The notes under the pieces were generated by a model. The model did no database searches. It saw only the letters and a program-made list of their open reading frames with translations, and was not told where the DNA came from. DNA of 9,605 nt from Clostridia bacterium. GTDB lineage: Bacteria > Bacillota > Clostridia > Oscillospirales > CAG-272. Below are positions 1 to 6,444 of the stretch, one piece after another. The DNA is taken from NCBI GenBank assembly GCA_900770145.1, contig CAAGJL010000249.1:1-9605 (forward strand). Reading direction: 5' to 3'. Position numbers and translations under genes: made by a program. Position 1 is the first letter of the stretch. Every line of letters begins with the position of its first letter.

Positions 1-600
1 GTGATCGGTCTCCCGCGCCTGAATGAGCAGTGACATCCCCATGGTCTTGCGGTCGGCGGTTTCCAGCCCGAATTCTTCACCGAATTCTGATTTTGCCTCG
101 CGCCCCACGCGGTATTCCGCGCCGGTCAGTTCCGCAAGGATACTGTCGCCGGAGCAGTCGATAAAGATTTTTGCTTCCACCGTCTGCCACGTGTAGGTGG
201 TCAGTTGAAACCCGGTGACCGAGCGGATTTTGCCGTTTTCGGTGTCGGCTTTACAGCATGCGCAGTTCAGCAGCAGGTCAAGATTTTCCTGAAAGCGTAC
301 CTTTTCATAAAGAATGGTATCCCAAACCGCATAATTGCGGTCGGGGTTGCGCTTCATATTTTCCAGCGCAATTTCCTCCATAATTCCGGTTTCCTGTAAG
401 TATTTCACGCGGCTGCCCGCACCACAAATCCACATCCGGATTTCGCTGGAAGCGTTGCCGCCAAGCACCGGGCGGTCGTGCATCAGCACCACCTTTGCAT
501 CGTGCCGTGCGGCGGAAATTGCCGCAAGCATTCCTGCAAGCCCGCCGCCGATTACGCAGATATCCGCTTTTCTCACGGTAGTTTTCAATTGATTATTCAT
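1..600 (-). CDS. FAD-dependent oxidoreductase, N-terminal part (runs off the window start)
   Basis: Reading the minus strand from the ATG at 600 gives 200 uninterrupted codons to the window edge, so the C-terminus is missing. Residues 12-40 form a Rossmann dinucleotide-binding unit with GGGLAG at 18-23, followed by a conserved LGGNASSEIRMW stretch (46-57). This pattern is typical of the FAD_oxidored flavoprotein family (PF12831-like). A second FAD-contacting segment, IDCSGDS, lies at 147-153. The start is supported by a GGAGG site (complement of 608-612) 7 nt upstream. There is no signal peptide, so it is probably cytoplasmic. Family members often sit in carbohydrate or aromatic utilisation loci, but the substrate cannot be read from this fragment. 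It is divergent from an AraC regulator, which makes it the likely first gene of the regulated operon. The family is fairly sure; the specific reaction is unknown. Confidence 0.85.
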   Translation of the reverse strand, partial: MNNQLKTTVRKADICVIGGGLAGMLAAISAARHDAKVVLMHDRPVLGGNASSEIRMWICGAGSRVKYLQETGIMEEIALENMKRNPDRNYAVWDTILYEKVRFQENLDLLLNCACCKADTENGKIRSVTGFQLTTYTWQTVEAKIFIDCSGDSILAELTGAEYRVGREAKSEFGEEFGLETADRKTMGMSLLIQARETDH

Positions 601-626
601 CCTCACCCCTCCGTTTCTTTGCTTTC

Positions 627-632
627 AGTATA
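627..632 (-). promoter_or_regulatory. Probable -10 box of the FAD oxidoreductase promoter
   Basis: The minus strand reads TATACT, a five-of-six match to the sigma-A -10 consensus, 26 bases upstream of the start codon. The hexamer 17 bp further upstream (TATCTT) is a poor -35. A good -10 with a weak -35 fits a promoter that needs an activator, and an AraC-type regulator is encoded divergently. The promoter is predicted by eye only. Confidence 0.45.
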
Positions 633-643
633 CCATCGTTCTC

Positions 644-697
644 TGTGCAAAGATACAGTATTTTAGACTTGTTTTTTAATATTCTTGACATTGCACA
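644..697. repeat. Inverted TGTGCAA / TTGCACA pair between divergent genes, candidate AraC operator
   Basis: TGTGCAA at 644-650 and its exact reverse complement TTGCACA at 691-697 flank the centre of the divergent intergenic region, with centres 47 bp apart. On each strand TTGCACA lies 10-11 bp upstream of that strand's -10 box: 11 nt before TATACT on minus and 10 nt before TAAAAT on plus. The similarity extends loosely to 9 of 11 positions. The symmetrical placement inside two opposing promoters suggests binding half-sites for the adjacent AraC-family protein, but a 7-bp match could be chance. Confidence 0.4.
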
Positions 698-713
698 TAT
701 CCCATGATAAAAT
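685..713 (+). promoter_or_regulatory. Sigma-A promoter of the AraC-family regulator gene
   Basis: A perfect -35 TTGACA (685-690) and a -10 TAAAAT (708-713, five of six) are separated by exactly 17 bp. Transcription would start near 720, leaving a very short leader that begins almost at the ribosome binding site AGGGAGGTGA (721-730). The spacer contains one half of the inverted TTGCACA pair, so a bound regulator could repress its own gene. Confidence 0.75.
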
Positions 714-734
714 AAAGAAAAGGGAGGTGAGCGG

Positions 735-1640
735 ATGCAGGGGTATCTTTCGGGGCATCTTGCCGCGGGCGGCTACACGGAGGTGCCGGGGGCGGTCAGG
801 CGTTATCGCAACGCGCAGGGTTGGGAGGATTGGTTTGTGACCGACAAACTGCTGTTTTCCCACCGGGTGACGCCTTATACCAAGGAAACTTTTCGGGAGA
901 CCTTTCACGACCATACCTACTATGAATTGAACATCTGCCGGGCAGGGGACGTCTGCTTTTTCTGCAATGAGAAAACCGTAACGCTGCAACACGGGTTAAT
1001 CTGCCTCCTGCGCCCGAACACCGTGCATACCGGGAAACTGCTGACCCCATCTCTTTATGACCGCTATATCCTGTATTTTGACGCGGACGCGCTGTCCTTC
1101 CTCGGTGCCGGGGCGCCGCTGATTCCGTTTACCGCCAAAGAGCCGCAGTTTTTCGGGCTTTTGGACGAGCGGGGCACCGGGGAGATGTTTGCTTTGCTGG
1201 AAGAAACCGAAAAAACGCTGTCTGCGGGCGGGGAATGCGCCGCCACAATGGCGCTTGCCGTGATCCTTTGCCTGTTTGCCCTGATTACCGACCGCTATGA
1301 CCGCCCGGCGCCGCAAAGCGAAAACGTGCCGGAGATTATCCAGCGCATCCGGGAATATGTGGACGCGCACTTTACCGAGATTGACAGCGTAGGGGAAATT
1401 GCCGCGCGGTTTTCCTATTCCAAAGAATATCTTTCCCGCCTTTTCAAAAAATACTACAACGGGCATATTTACAATTATCTCATCCGCAAAAAAATTTCCT
1501 TTGCCATTGCTAAGATAGAGGAGGGGATGAGCGTGACCGACGCGTGCTATCTTTCGGGCTTCAATAATATGACCTCTTTTATCCGCTATTTTCGCCTTGC
1601 CACCGGCACCACGCCGACCGGCTACCGGCAAAGTCGTTAA
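735..1640 (+). CDS. AraC-family transcriptional regulator
   Basis: The 301-residue protein has the classic AraC two-domain layout. The N-terminal part (about 40-125) resembles the cupin-like sensor domain: it has a HDH cluster at 58-60, hydrophobic beta-strand segments, and a PNTVH motif near 94-98 typical of the sugar-binding jelly roll. The C-terminal part (about 200-299) is a double helix-turn-helix. The first runs from about 219 (VGEIAARFSYSKEYLSRLFK), and the second carries the family signature, with SVTDACYLSGF and FIRYFRLATGTTPTGYR at the very end. The start is fixed by the ribosome binding site AGGGAGGTGA 4 nt upstream and a strong promoter at 685-713. The gene is divergent from an FAD oxidoreductase, which it probably activates in response to a small ligand, likely a sugar or related compound. 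The inducer is not deducible. The family is very sure; the target is inferred from position. Confidence 0.93.
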   Translation: MQGYLSGHLAAGGYTEVPGAVRRYRNAQGWEDWFVTDKLLFSHRVTPYTKETFRETFHDHTYYELNICRAGDVCFFCNEKTVTLQHGLICLLRPNTVHTGKLLTPSLYDRYILYFDADALSFLGAGAPLIPFTAKEPQFFGLLDERGTGEMFALLEETEKTLSAGGECAATMALAVILCLFALITDRYDRPAPQSENVPEIIQRIREYVDAHFTEIDSVGEIAARFSYSKEYLSRLFKKYYNGHIYNYLIRKKISFAIAKIEEGMSVTDACYLSGFNNMTSFIRYFRLATGTTPTGYRQSR

Positions 1641-1676
1641 AAAACCGCGGTGCAGAACATTCTGCACCGCGGTTTT
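1641..1676. terminator. Bidirectional intrinsic terminator between the AraC gene and coaW
   Basis: An uninterrupted 17-bp inverted repeat (1641-1657 with 1660-1676, core CCGCGGTGCAGAA) closes over a tiny loop. It starts immediately after the AraC stop codon and lies 8 bp past the coaW stop codon. A-tract and T-tract tails on both sides let it work in both directions. The minus-strand T-run (complement of 1639-1644) is longer than the plus-strand TTTTACTT. Confidence 0.9.
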
Positions 1677-1684
1677 ACTTGATT

Positions 1685-2533
1685 TTAATCCTTGCTCAGC
1701 GCCGCGCCGATGACCGTGGCGAACTGCGCGTTTTCCGGGATGACAAAACGCATTCCGAACGTCTGATTGAAAACAGGAAAGACCTTGCGGATCGGCTCGA
1801 TTGCGGTGAGGTTTCCGGTCAGCACCACGTCGGTCAGGCGGAAACTTCTTGCGGCAAATACTGCCAGCATGCCGATGATCTCGCCCACCATATTGGCAAT
1901 GCCCAGCGCAATGTCGTGCTTGTTGGCAAGATCGCTGAGTTTGCCGAAGTTGGAGGCGGTCAGTTCGGTATTCACGCCGGGGTACAGCCCCTGATCCGAA
2001 ATATCGCGGATGCGAAGATCCACGTTGCCAAGATCCCCGCCGACCGCCAACTGCTCAATATGCTCTACGGTGTCCACGCCCAGCATTTTGTGCGAAAGCC
2101 CGACCAACGTACCGCCGCCCACGCCTGTGCCGCCGAGGTACTGCACCTTTGCGCCGTTCCCCTCGCGTTTGGCATGCACCAGCGCCGTGCCCGTGCCCAT
2201 ACTGACGACAATGGCTTCCTCCAGCCCTGCCAGATAAAGCCCGCCGCGCCCCACGCAGTCAAACTCCGGCGCGGGGCGGCAGTCCAGCCCGTCGTAAAGG
2301 GGTTTGCTCAAAAATGTGGAGCCGACGCCCGTCATCATAATATGGTCAATATCGGAAAGCGAAAGGTCGTTTTGTAAGGTGAACTTGCCAAACGCGCCGT
2401 AAATGGAGGTAATGGGGTCCGCCGCGCGCACAAACTGCGGGGGTATGAGGGAGAGCCCCTCTTTTTCTTTGCGAAAGCCCACAATTTTGGTGGTACTGCC
2501 GCCAACGTCGATTCCGAGTACCGCTTTTGCCAT
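1685..2533 (-). CDS. coaW: Type II pantothenate kinase (CoaW)
   Basis: A 282-residue actin-fold kinase that phosphorylates pantothenate, the first step of CoA synthesis in the cytoplasm. The phosphate-1 loop DVGGSTTK is at residues 9-16. EFD at 90-92 matches the catalytic glutamate region of Staphylococcus aureus CoaW. The nucleotide-binding elements SMGTGTALV (111-119) and GGTGVGGGT (134-142) follow in family order, and LTGNL near 239-243 closes the ATPase domain. Length is slightly above the ~267 of S. aureus. The reading frame extends upstream to 2578, but that start lies at the promoter -10. The ATG at 2533 has AAGGAG (complement of 2541-2546) 7 nt upstream and starts directly at the family N-terminus. 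Type II enzymes are generally resistant to CoA feedback. The gene is divergent from a HAD phosphatase. Other ASKHA kinases such as BadF-type ATPases are less likely given the EFD and GGTGVGGGT motifs. Confidence 0.85.
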   Translation of the reverse strand: MAKAVLGIDVGGSTTKIVGFRKEKEGLSLIPPQFVRAADPITSIYGAFGKFTLQNDLSLSDIDHIMMTGVGSTFLSKPLYDGLDCRPAPEFDCVGRGGLYLAGLEEAIVVSMGTGTALVHAKREGNGAKVQYLGGTGVGGGTLVGLSHKMLGVDTVEHIEQLAVGGDLGNVDLRIRDISDQGLYPGVNTELTASNFGKLSDLANKHDIALGIANMVGEIIGMLAVFAARSFRLTDVVLTGNLTAIEPIRKVFPVFNQTFGMRFVIPENAQFATVIGAALSKD

Positions 2534-2566
2534 GAGAAATCTCCTTCGGAAAATAAATTCAAATAC

Positions 2567-2595
2567 ATTGTAGCACAACCTTGCAAAAAAATCAA
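2567..2595 (-). promoter_or_regulatory. Sigma-A promoter of coaW
   Basis: On the minus strand a -35 TTGATT (complement of 2590-2595) and a -10 TACAAT (complement of 2567-2572) are separated by exactly 17 bp. The -10 is 33 bases upstream of the coaW ATG. Its -35 half overlaps the opposing promoter of the HAD gene. Confidence 0.75.
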
Positions 2596-2609
2596 GAATG
2601 TGTTATACT
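2581..2609 (+). promoter_or_regulatory. Sigma-A promoter of the HAD phosphatase gene
   Basis: A -35 TTGCAA (2581-2586), a 17-bp spacer, and a -10 TATACT (2604-2609) preceded by an extended -10 TG (2601-2602). Transcription would begin near 2616, which rules out an in-frame upstream ATG at 2598 and supports the start at 2652. The element shares 15 bp with the coaW promoter on the other strand. Confidence 0.75.
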
Positions 2610-2651
2610 GTCTTTTGTTATCAGGTCAAATTCGGAAATGAGGGAAAAAGA

Positions 2652-3473
2652 ATGAATTTCAAAAATCCGGACACCGCGCCGATTGCGGAAAAGGAATTGT
2701 ACATTTTTGATATGGACGGCACGATTTACCTCGGCTTTCAGGTCTTTCCGTTTGCCATCCGTTTTATCAACCATCTGCGCGCGGCGGGCAAAAAAGTGCT
2801 GTTTTTCACCAACAATGCCTCCCACACCACGGATTATTACGTGCAAAAATTAACCAAACTCGGTTTTTCGCCCACAAAAGAGGAGATTATGACCTCCGGG
2901 GACGTGACGATTGAGTTTTTGAAACGCCACCGCCCCGGCAAGTCGGTGTATCTTGTCGGCACGGACGAATTGGTAGAAAACTTCCGTCAAAGCGGCATCC
3001 CGATGCTGACCGGGAAAGAGGAGAAGGCAGATATTGTGGTCACCAGTTTTGACACCACGCTGACTTATGAAAAATTGGACAACGCCTGCCGACTGGTACG
3101 GGGAGGGGCGGAGTATCTTTCCACCCACCCGGATTTCAACTGCCCCACCGAAACCGGCTTTATCCCGGACAGCGGCGCCATTGCGGCGTTTGTCACGGCT
3201 TCCACGGGCAAAACGCCGACCTATTTCGGCAAGCCTTACCGTGAAACGGTGGAAATGATCTGTGAGGCAACCGGCTTTTCCTGCGCTCAGATGTGCATTT
3301 TCGGGGATCGGCTGTACACGGACATTGCCGTGGGCAAGCGCCACGGCGTGACGGCGGTGCTGGTGCTTTCCGGCGAGACCGCGCCGGAGGATGTGGACGC
3401 GGCGGCGCCTGCGGATCAGCCCGATTATGTATTTGATTCGCTGGATGATGTGGATCATCTGATGTTCGGTTAA
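2652..3473 (+). CDS. HAD-IIA family (NagD-like) phosphatase
   Basis: A 273-residue haloacid-dehalogenase-superfamily hydrolase of the NagD / p-nitrophenyl-phosphatase branch. Motif I is DMDGT at 20-24, with the nucleophile Asp20 and the acid/base Asp22. Motif II is FFTNNAS (51-57), motif III is the lysine of GKP (Lys194), and motif IV is GDRLYTD (218-224), which binds Mg2+. The cap between motifs II and III (about 80-180) is the C2 type expected for subclass IIA. Length is normal. The start at 2652 was chosen because GAGGGAAAAAGA precedes it and the promoter -10 lies at 2604-2609. Such enzymes dephosphorylate small phosphorylated metabolites (nucleotides, sugar phosphates, phosphoglycolate); the substrate cannot be told from sequence. 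It shares a divergent promoter region with pantothenate kinase. The family is very sure; the substrate is unknown. Confidence 0.92.
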   Translation: MNFKNPDTAPIAEKELYIFDMDGTIYLGFQVFPFAIRFINHLRAAGKKVLFFTNNASHTTDYYVQKLTKLGFSPTKEEIMTSGDVTIEFLKRHRPGKSVYLVGTDELVENFRQSGIPMLTGKEEKADIVVTSFDTTLTYEKLDNACRLVRGGAEYLSTHPDFNCPTETGFIPDSGAIAAFVTASTGKTPTYFGKPYRETVEMICEATGFSCAQMCIFGDRLYTDIAVGKRHGVTAVLVLSGETAPEDVDAAAPADQPDYVFDSLDDVDHLMFG

Positions 3474-3485
3474 AGAAAACAAAGA

Positions 3486-3520
3486 ATTCCGCCCCGGCTT
3501 GACGGGGAGGTTTTCGGAAT
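3486..3520 (+). other. Weak nested inverted repeat in the rqcH leader
   Basis: ATTCCG (3486-3491) pairs with CGGAAT (3515-3520), and inside it CCCCG (3492-3496) pairs with CGGGG (3503-3507), leaving an asymmetric bulge. Together with the hairpin at 3522-3543 this makes most of the 91-bp gap before rqcH structured in RNA. It does not match a riboswitch class I recognise. Confidence 0.3.
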
Positions 3521-3521
3521 C

Positions 3522-3547
3522 GGCGGCGGAGTGTTCCGCCGCCTTTT
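3522..3547 (+). terminator. Hairpin terminator or attenuator between the HAD gene and rqcH
   Basis: A perfect 9-bp GC-rich stem, GGCGGCGGA (3522-3530) with TCCGCCGCC (3535-3543), closes over a GTGT loop and is followed by only four T residues. The short T-tract means termination may be partial. I see no convincing promoter between it and rqcH, so readthrough may be how rqcH is expressed. It ends 17 bases before the rqcH ATG. Confidence 0.6.
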
Positions 3548-3564
3548 GAAGAAAGGAGCGGACG

Positions 3565-5328
3565 ATGGCTTTTGACGCGGGCTTTCTCGCGGCGGTGACT
3601 GCGGAGATCAATCAAACGGCAACCGGAGCGAGGGTGGAAAAGGTGTACCTGCCGGAGCGGGATACCGTGGTGCTGCAAATGCGCACCTTTTCCGGCGGAA
3701 AACGTCTGCTGATCAACGGCGGCTCGGCAAATCCGCGCCTGGGCTTTACCGAAATGCCCTTTGAAAATCCGCAGAACCCGCCGATGTTCTGTATGTTGCT
3801 CCGCAAGCACCTTTCCGGCGCGAAACTGCTTGGTGCCGTTCAAGCGGGGTTTGAGCGGGTGACAAGGCTGGAGTTTGAAACGCGGGACGAAATGGGATAT
3901 CCCTGCGTGCGTCACCTTGTCTGCGAAGTGATGGGAAAATACAGTAATCTCGTGTTTACGGACGGGGAGGGGAAGATTCTCGGCGTGCTGCGCCCGGTGG
4001 ATTTCACCACCAGCAGTAAACGCCAGCTGCTGCCCGGTATGCGTTATGAGTTGCCCCCGGCGCAGGAAAAAGAAAACCCGCTTGAGGTCAGCGCGGGGCG
4101 CTTCGCGGAACTGCTTTCCGCCGCCCCTGCGGAACGCCCGGCGGACAAGTGGATTACCGCCGCCTTTCTCGGTATTTCGGCAGGCGTGGCAAGGGAACTG
4201 GTTTTCAGAGCCTCCGGGCATACCGACACCCCGGTGGGTGCGCTCGATCCCGCGCGCTTTTTGGCGGTATTTACGGAAGTGTTTGACAACATCCGGGAAG
4301 GGCGTTTTGCCCCCTGCATCGTGGAGGACGAAACCGGAAAACCGGCGGAATACGCTTTCCTGCACCTGACGCAATATGGCTCTTTCCGGGAGGTGAAAAG
4401 CCCATCGGCTTTGCTGGATCTGTGGTTTGGCAGTCGTGATCAGGCGGCACGGGTACACCAGCGTGCTTCCGATCTTTTACACCTGGTCAACAACGCCAAA
4501 GCAAGAATCACGCACAAGTTGGAACTGCAACGAGCGGAACTGGCAGAGTGCGCCAAAGGGGAAACATATCAAAAGGCAGGCGACCTGATTATTGCCAATT
4601 GCTATACGCTGGAAAAGGGAATGACGCACGCGGAACTGACCGATTACAGCAACTGCCGGGAGGACGGGAGTTTCGGCAAGGTTGCGGTGGAACTTGACCC
4701 GCGCCTGACCCCTGCCGCCAATGCCCAGCGATATTACAAAAAGTACAACAAAAGCAAAACCGCCAAGGTGGAACTGACCAAGCAGATCGCGCTCGGAGAA
4801 TCGGAACTGGCGTATCTCGCCGGGGTGGAAACCGCAATGGACACCGCCGAGACCCCGACCGACCTTGCCGAAATCAGAGAGGAACTCTCCCGCAGCGGTT
4901 ACGCTTCCCGCGTGAAAGCACAGATGGGCTCCCGCAGGGTGACGGTGCCCGCGTTTGCCGAGTACCGCACGAGCGGCGGCTACCGTGTGCTGTGTGGAAA
5001 AAACAACCTGCAAAACGAGTATATCACGCACAAACTGGCGGGGCGCGGGGATTATTGGTTTCATGCCAAAAATATGCCCGGCTCTCACGTTGTGCTTTTA
5101 CTGGAGGGAAAAGGAGAGCCCGAAGCCGCCGATTTTACCGAGGCGGCGGAGATCGCGGCACTGTTTTCCGCGGCGGCGGGCGCACCGATGACCGAGGTTG
5201 ACTACACCTTGGTGCGCAACCTCAAAAAGACCCCCGGCGGCAAGCCCGGATTTGTGATTTATCATCAGAACTGGAGCGCCACCGTCTCCCCGAGCCGGGA
5301 GAAAATCGCAAAATTGCGGGTGAAGTAA
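3565..5328 (+). CDS. rqcH: Ribosome-associated quality control protein RqcH (NFACT family, FbpA/Rqc2 homologue)
   Basis: The 587-residue protein has the full NFACT layout: NFACT-N domain (about 1-210), helix-hairpin-helix region, a charged helical coiled-coil middle (about 295-420) and the C-terminal NFACT-R domain (about 465-570). NFACT-R shows DYWFHAKNMPGSHV (496-509) and KKTPGGKPGFVIY. In Bacillus subtilis the family binds stalled 50S subunits carrying nascent chain-tRNA and recruits tRNA-Ala to add C-terminal alanine tails that mark the chain for proteolysis. Streptococcal and Listeria homologues were first named fibronectin-binding proteins, but no signal peptide is visible here. The tRNA-contacting pair that I recall as Asp97-Arg98 in B. 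subtilis appears as Glu97-Arg98. The start has AAAGGAG 6 nt upstream. The gene follows the HAD gene after a hairpin and ends at a strong bidirectional terminator. It may be expressed by readthrough from the HAD promoter. Confidence 0.93.
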   Translation: MAFDAGFLAAVTAEINQTATGARVEKVYLPERDTVVLQMRTFSGGKRLLINGGSANPRLGFTEMPFENPQNPPMFCMLLRKHLSGAKLLGAVQAGFERVTRLEFETRDEMGYPCVRHLVCEVMGKYSNLVFTDGEGKILGVLRPVDFTTSSKRQLLPGMRYELPPAQEKENPLEVSAGRFAELLSAAPAERPADKWITAAFLGISAGVARELVFRASGHTDTPVGALDPARFLAVFTEVFDNIREGRFAPCIVEDETGKPAEYAFLHLTQYGSFREVKSPSALLDLWFGSRDQAARVHQRASDLLHLVNNAKARITHKLELQRAELAECAKGETYQKAGDLIIANCYTLEKGMTHAELTDYSNCREDGSFGKVAVELDPRLTPAANAQRYYKKYNKSKTAKVELTKQIALGESELAYLAGVETAMDTAETPTDLAEIREELSRSGYASRVKAQMGSRRVTVPAFAEYRTSGGYRVLCGKNNLQNEYITHKLAGRGDYWFHAKNMPGSHVVLLLEGKGEPEAADFTEAAEIAALFSAAAGAPMTEVDYTLVRNLKKTPGGKPGFVIYHQNWSATVSPSREKIAKLRVK

Positions 5329-5340
5329 AAATACAAGTCA

Positions 5341-5380
5341 CATAAAAAGCAGGTCTGCCGCGGCAGACCTGTTTTTTATG
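5341..5380. terminator. Bidirectional terminator between rqcH and the tyrosine recombinase
   Basis: A 40-bp near-perfect palindrome centred between 5360 and 5361, with a CAGGTCTGCCG arm. All 20 pairs match except one G-T pair at 5349/5372. The outer arms are A-rich and T-rich, giving a T-tract in either direction. It sits 12 bp after the rqcH stop and 3 bp past the stop of the convergent recombinase gene. Confidence 0.92.
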
Positions 5381-5383
5381 CGG

Positions 5384-6397
5384 TTATTTGTTGCGTTTGG
5401 TGTGGGAAAGCGGATTTTTTCTCATCGCTTCCTCCATTCCGCGGTCGCTGACGTGAGTGTAGATTTGTGTGGTGTTGAGCTGTTCGTGCCCTAAGATTTC
5501 TTTGAGCACCCGCACATCTACACCGCCTTGCTGATACATCAGCGTGGCGGCGGTATGGCGCAACTTATGCACCGAGAGATGCCGCCCGCCAAGCCCCGCG
5601 TCGTCCAGATATTTGTAAACCATCCACTGCACGGTTTTCACGCTGATCCGATTTTTTCGGCTGCTGAGAAACAGCGCTTTCTGCGGTTTGTCAAATGCCG
5701 CCTCCTCTTTCATCCGGAGCGGCAGATAATCGGAGAGCGCCGCGCGGCAGGCGTCGTTGAGATAAATCATGCGCTCCTTGGCGCCCTTACCGGTCACGCG
5801 CAGGGAAGTCATATCCCGCTGAATGTCGTTCAGATTGATTCCTACCAATTCCGAGACACGCATCCCGCAGTTGAGAAACAGGGTGATGATGGCGTAATCC
5901 CGTTCCACATTCTTGGACTCCGCATCGTTTTTCACCGCGTCAAGCAGGGAGAGCGATTCTTCCAGCGAGAGAAATTTCGGCAGGGCCTTGCGCGGTTTCG
6001 GTGCTTCGATATCCGCCGCAGGGTTGATTTTCAACCGGCGCGTTTTATTGACCAGATACCGGTACAGCATGCGGACGGAAACCAGTTTTCTCGCCTTTGC
6101 CGCCCACAGGTTTTTGCGCACGGTTCCGGAATACTGCAAAAAGGCATAAATTTCGGTCGTACGGACAGAGCCGACAAAATCCAGGTCCAATCCGCTGATG
6201 TCGATTTCGGAAAACTCTTCCGAGTCCGGGTTGATCCCGTTGCGGGAGGCTACAATATAGCGGAAAAATGTACGTAAATCCAGGAGATATTCCGATACGG
6301 TTTTTTGCGAACAGTTCTGAATGCCCGCTTTGTAGGCGGCGAATTCCCGCACACATTCCGGCATTTCGTTCAGCGGTACGGCGTAAAGGTTTGCCAT
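5384..6397 (-). CDS. XerC/XerD-type tyrosine recombinase
   Basis: A 337-residue site-specific recombinase with a SAM-like core-binding N-terminal domain (about 14-118) and a catalytic C-terminal domain (about 140-325). All six catalytic positions are present: Arg180 (GMRVSEL), Lys204 (GKGAKER), His277 and Arg280 (HKLRH), His304 (GHEQL), and nucleophile Tyr313 (TQIYTH). Their spacing equals that of E. coli XerD. It is about 35-40 residues longer than typical XerC/D (~300), mostly from an acidic stretch in the N-terminal domain around residues 52-75. An AAAGGAGG site 5 nt upstream supports the ATG at 6397. Housekeeping Xer proteins resolve chromosome dimers at dif. No dif-like or attachment site and no phage or transposon genes are visible nearby, so a housekeeping Xer is more likely than an integrase. 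I could not distinguish XerC from XerD. Confidence 0.9.
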   Translation of the reverse strand: MANLYAVPLNEMPECVREFAAYKAGIQNCSQKTVSEYLLDLRTFFRYIVASRNGINPDSEEFSEIDISGLDLDFVGSVRTTEIYAFLQYSGTVRKNLWAAKARKLVSVRMLYRYLVNKTRRLKINPAADIEAPKPRKALPKFLSLEESLSLLDAVKNDAESKNVERDYAIITLFLNCGMRVSELVGINLNDIQRDMTSLRVTGKGAKERMIYLNDACRAALSDYLPLRMKEEAAFDKPQKALFLSSRKNRISVKTVQWMVYKYLDDAGLGGRHLSVHKLRHTAATLMYQQGGVDVRVLKEILGHEQLNTTQIYTHVSDRGMEEAMRKNPLSHTKRNK

Positions 6398-6444
6398 ATG
6401 ATCCTCCTTTCGCAGGCGTTAGTTTTCTGTGAAAAAATAATAAA

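Noticed and set aside
996..1667. 223-codon open frame on the minus strand opposite the AraC gene
   Set aside because: It would start inside the terminator hairpin at 1641-1676 and is fully antisense to a clear AraC regulator.
1679..2377. 232-codon open frame on the plus strand opposite coaW
   Set aside because: It begins next to the bidirectional terminator, has no ribosome binding site, and is antisense to a gene with clear kinase motifs.
3193..4458. 421-codon open frame on the minus strand opposite the HAD gene and rqcH
   Set aside because: It spans two well-supported plus-strand genes and the hairpin between them, and its translation is a Pro/Arg/His-rich shadow sequence without any domain.
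5341..5380. 40-bp palindrome next to the recombinase gene as a possible dif or attachment site
   Set aside because: It has T-tracts at both ends and sits between two convergent stop codons, as a bidirectional terminator should. A GC-rich perfect palindrome does not resemble the 28-bp dif layout with an unpaired central hexanucleotide.
5384..6397. Tyrosine recombinase as an integrase of a mobile element
   Set aside because: No excisionase, phage, conjugation or transposase genes, no tRNA gene and no direct repeats are visible, and neighbours are housekeeping genes. A mobile role cannot be fully excluded from one window.
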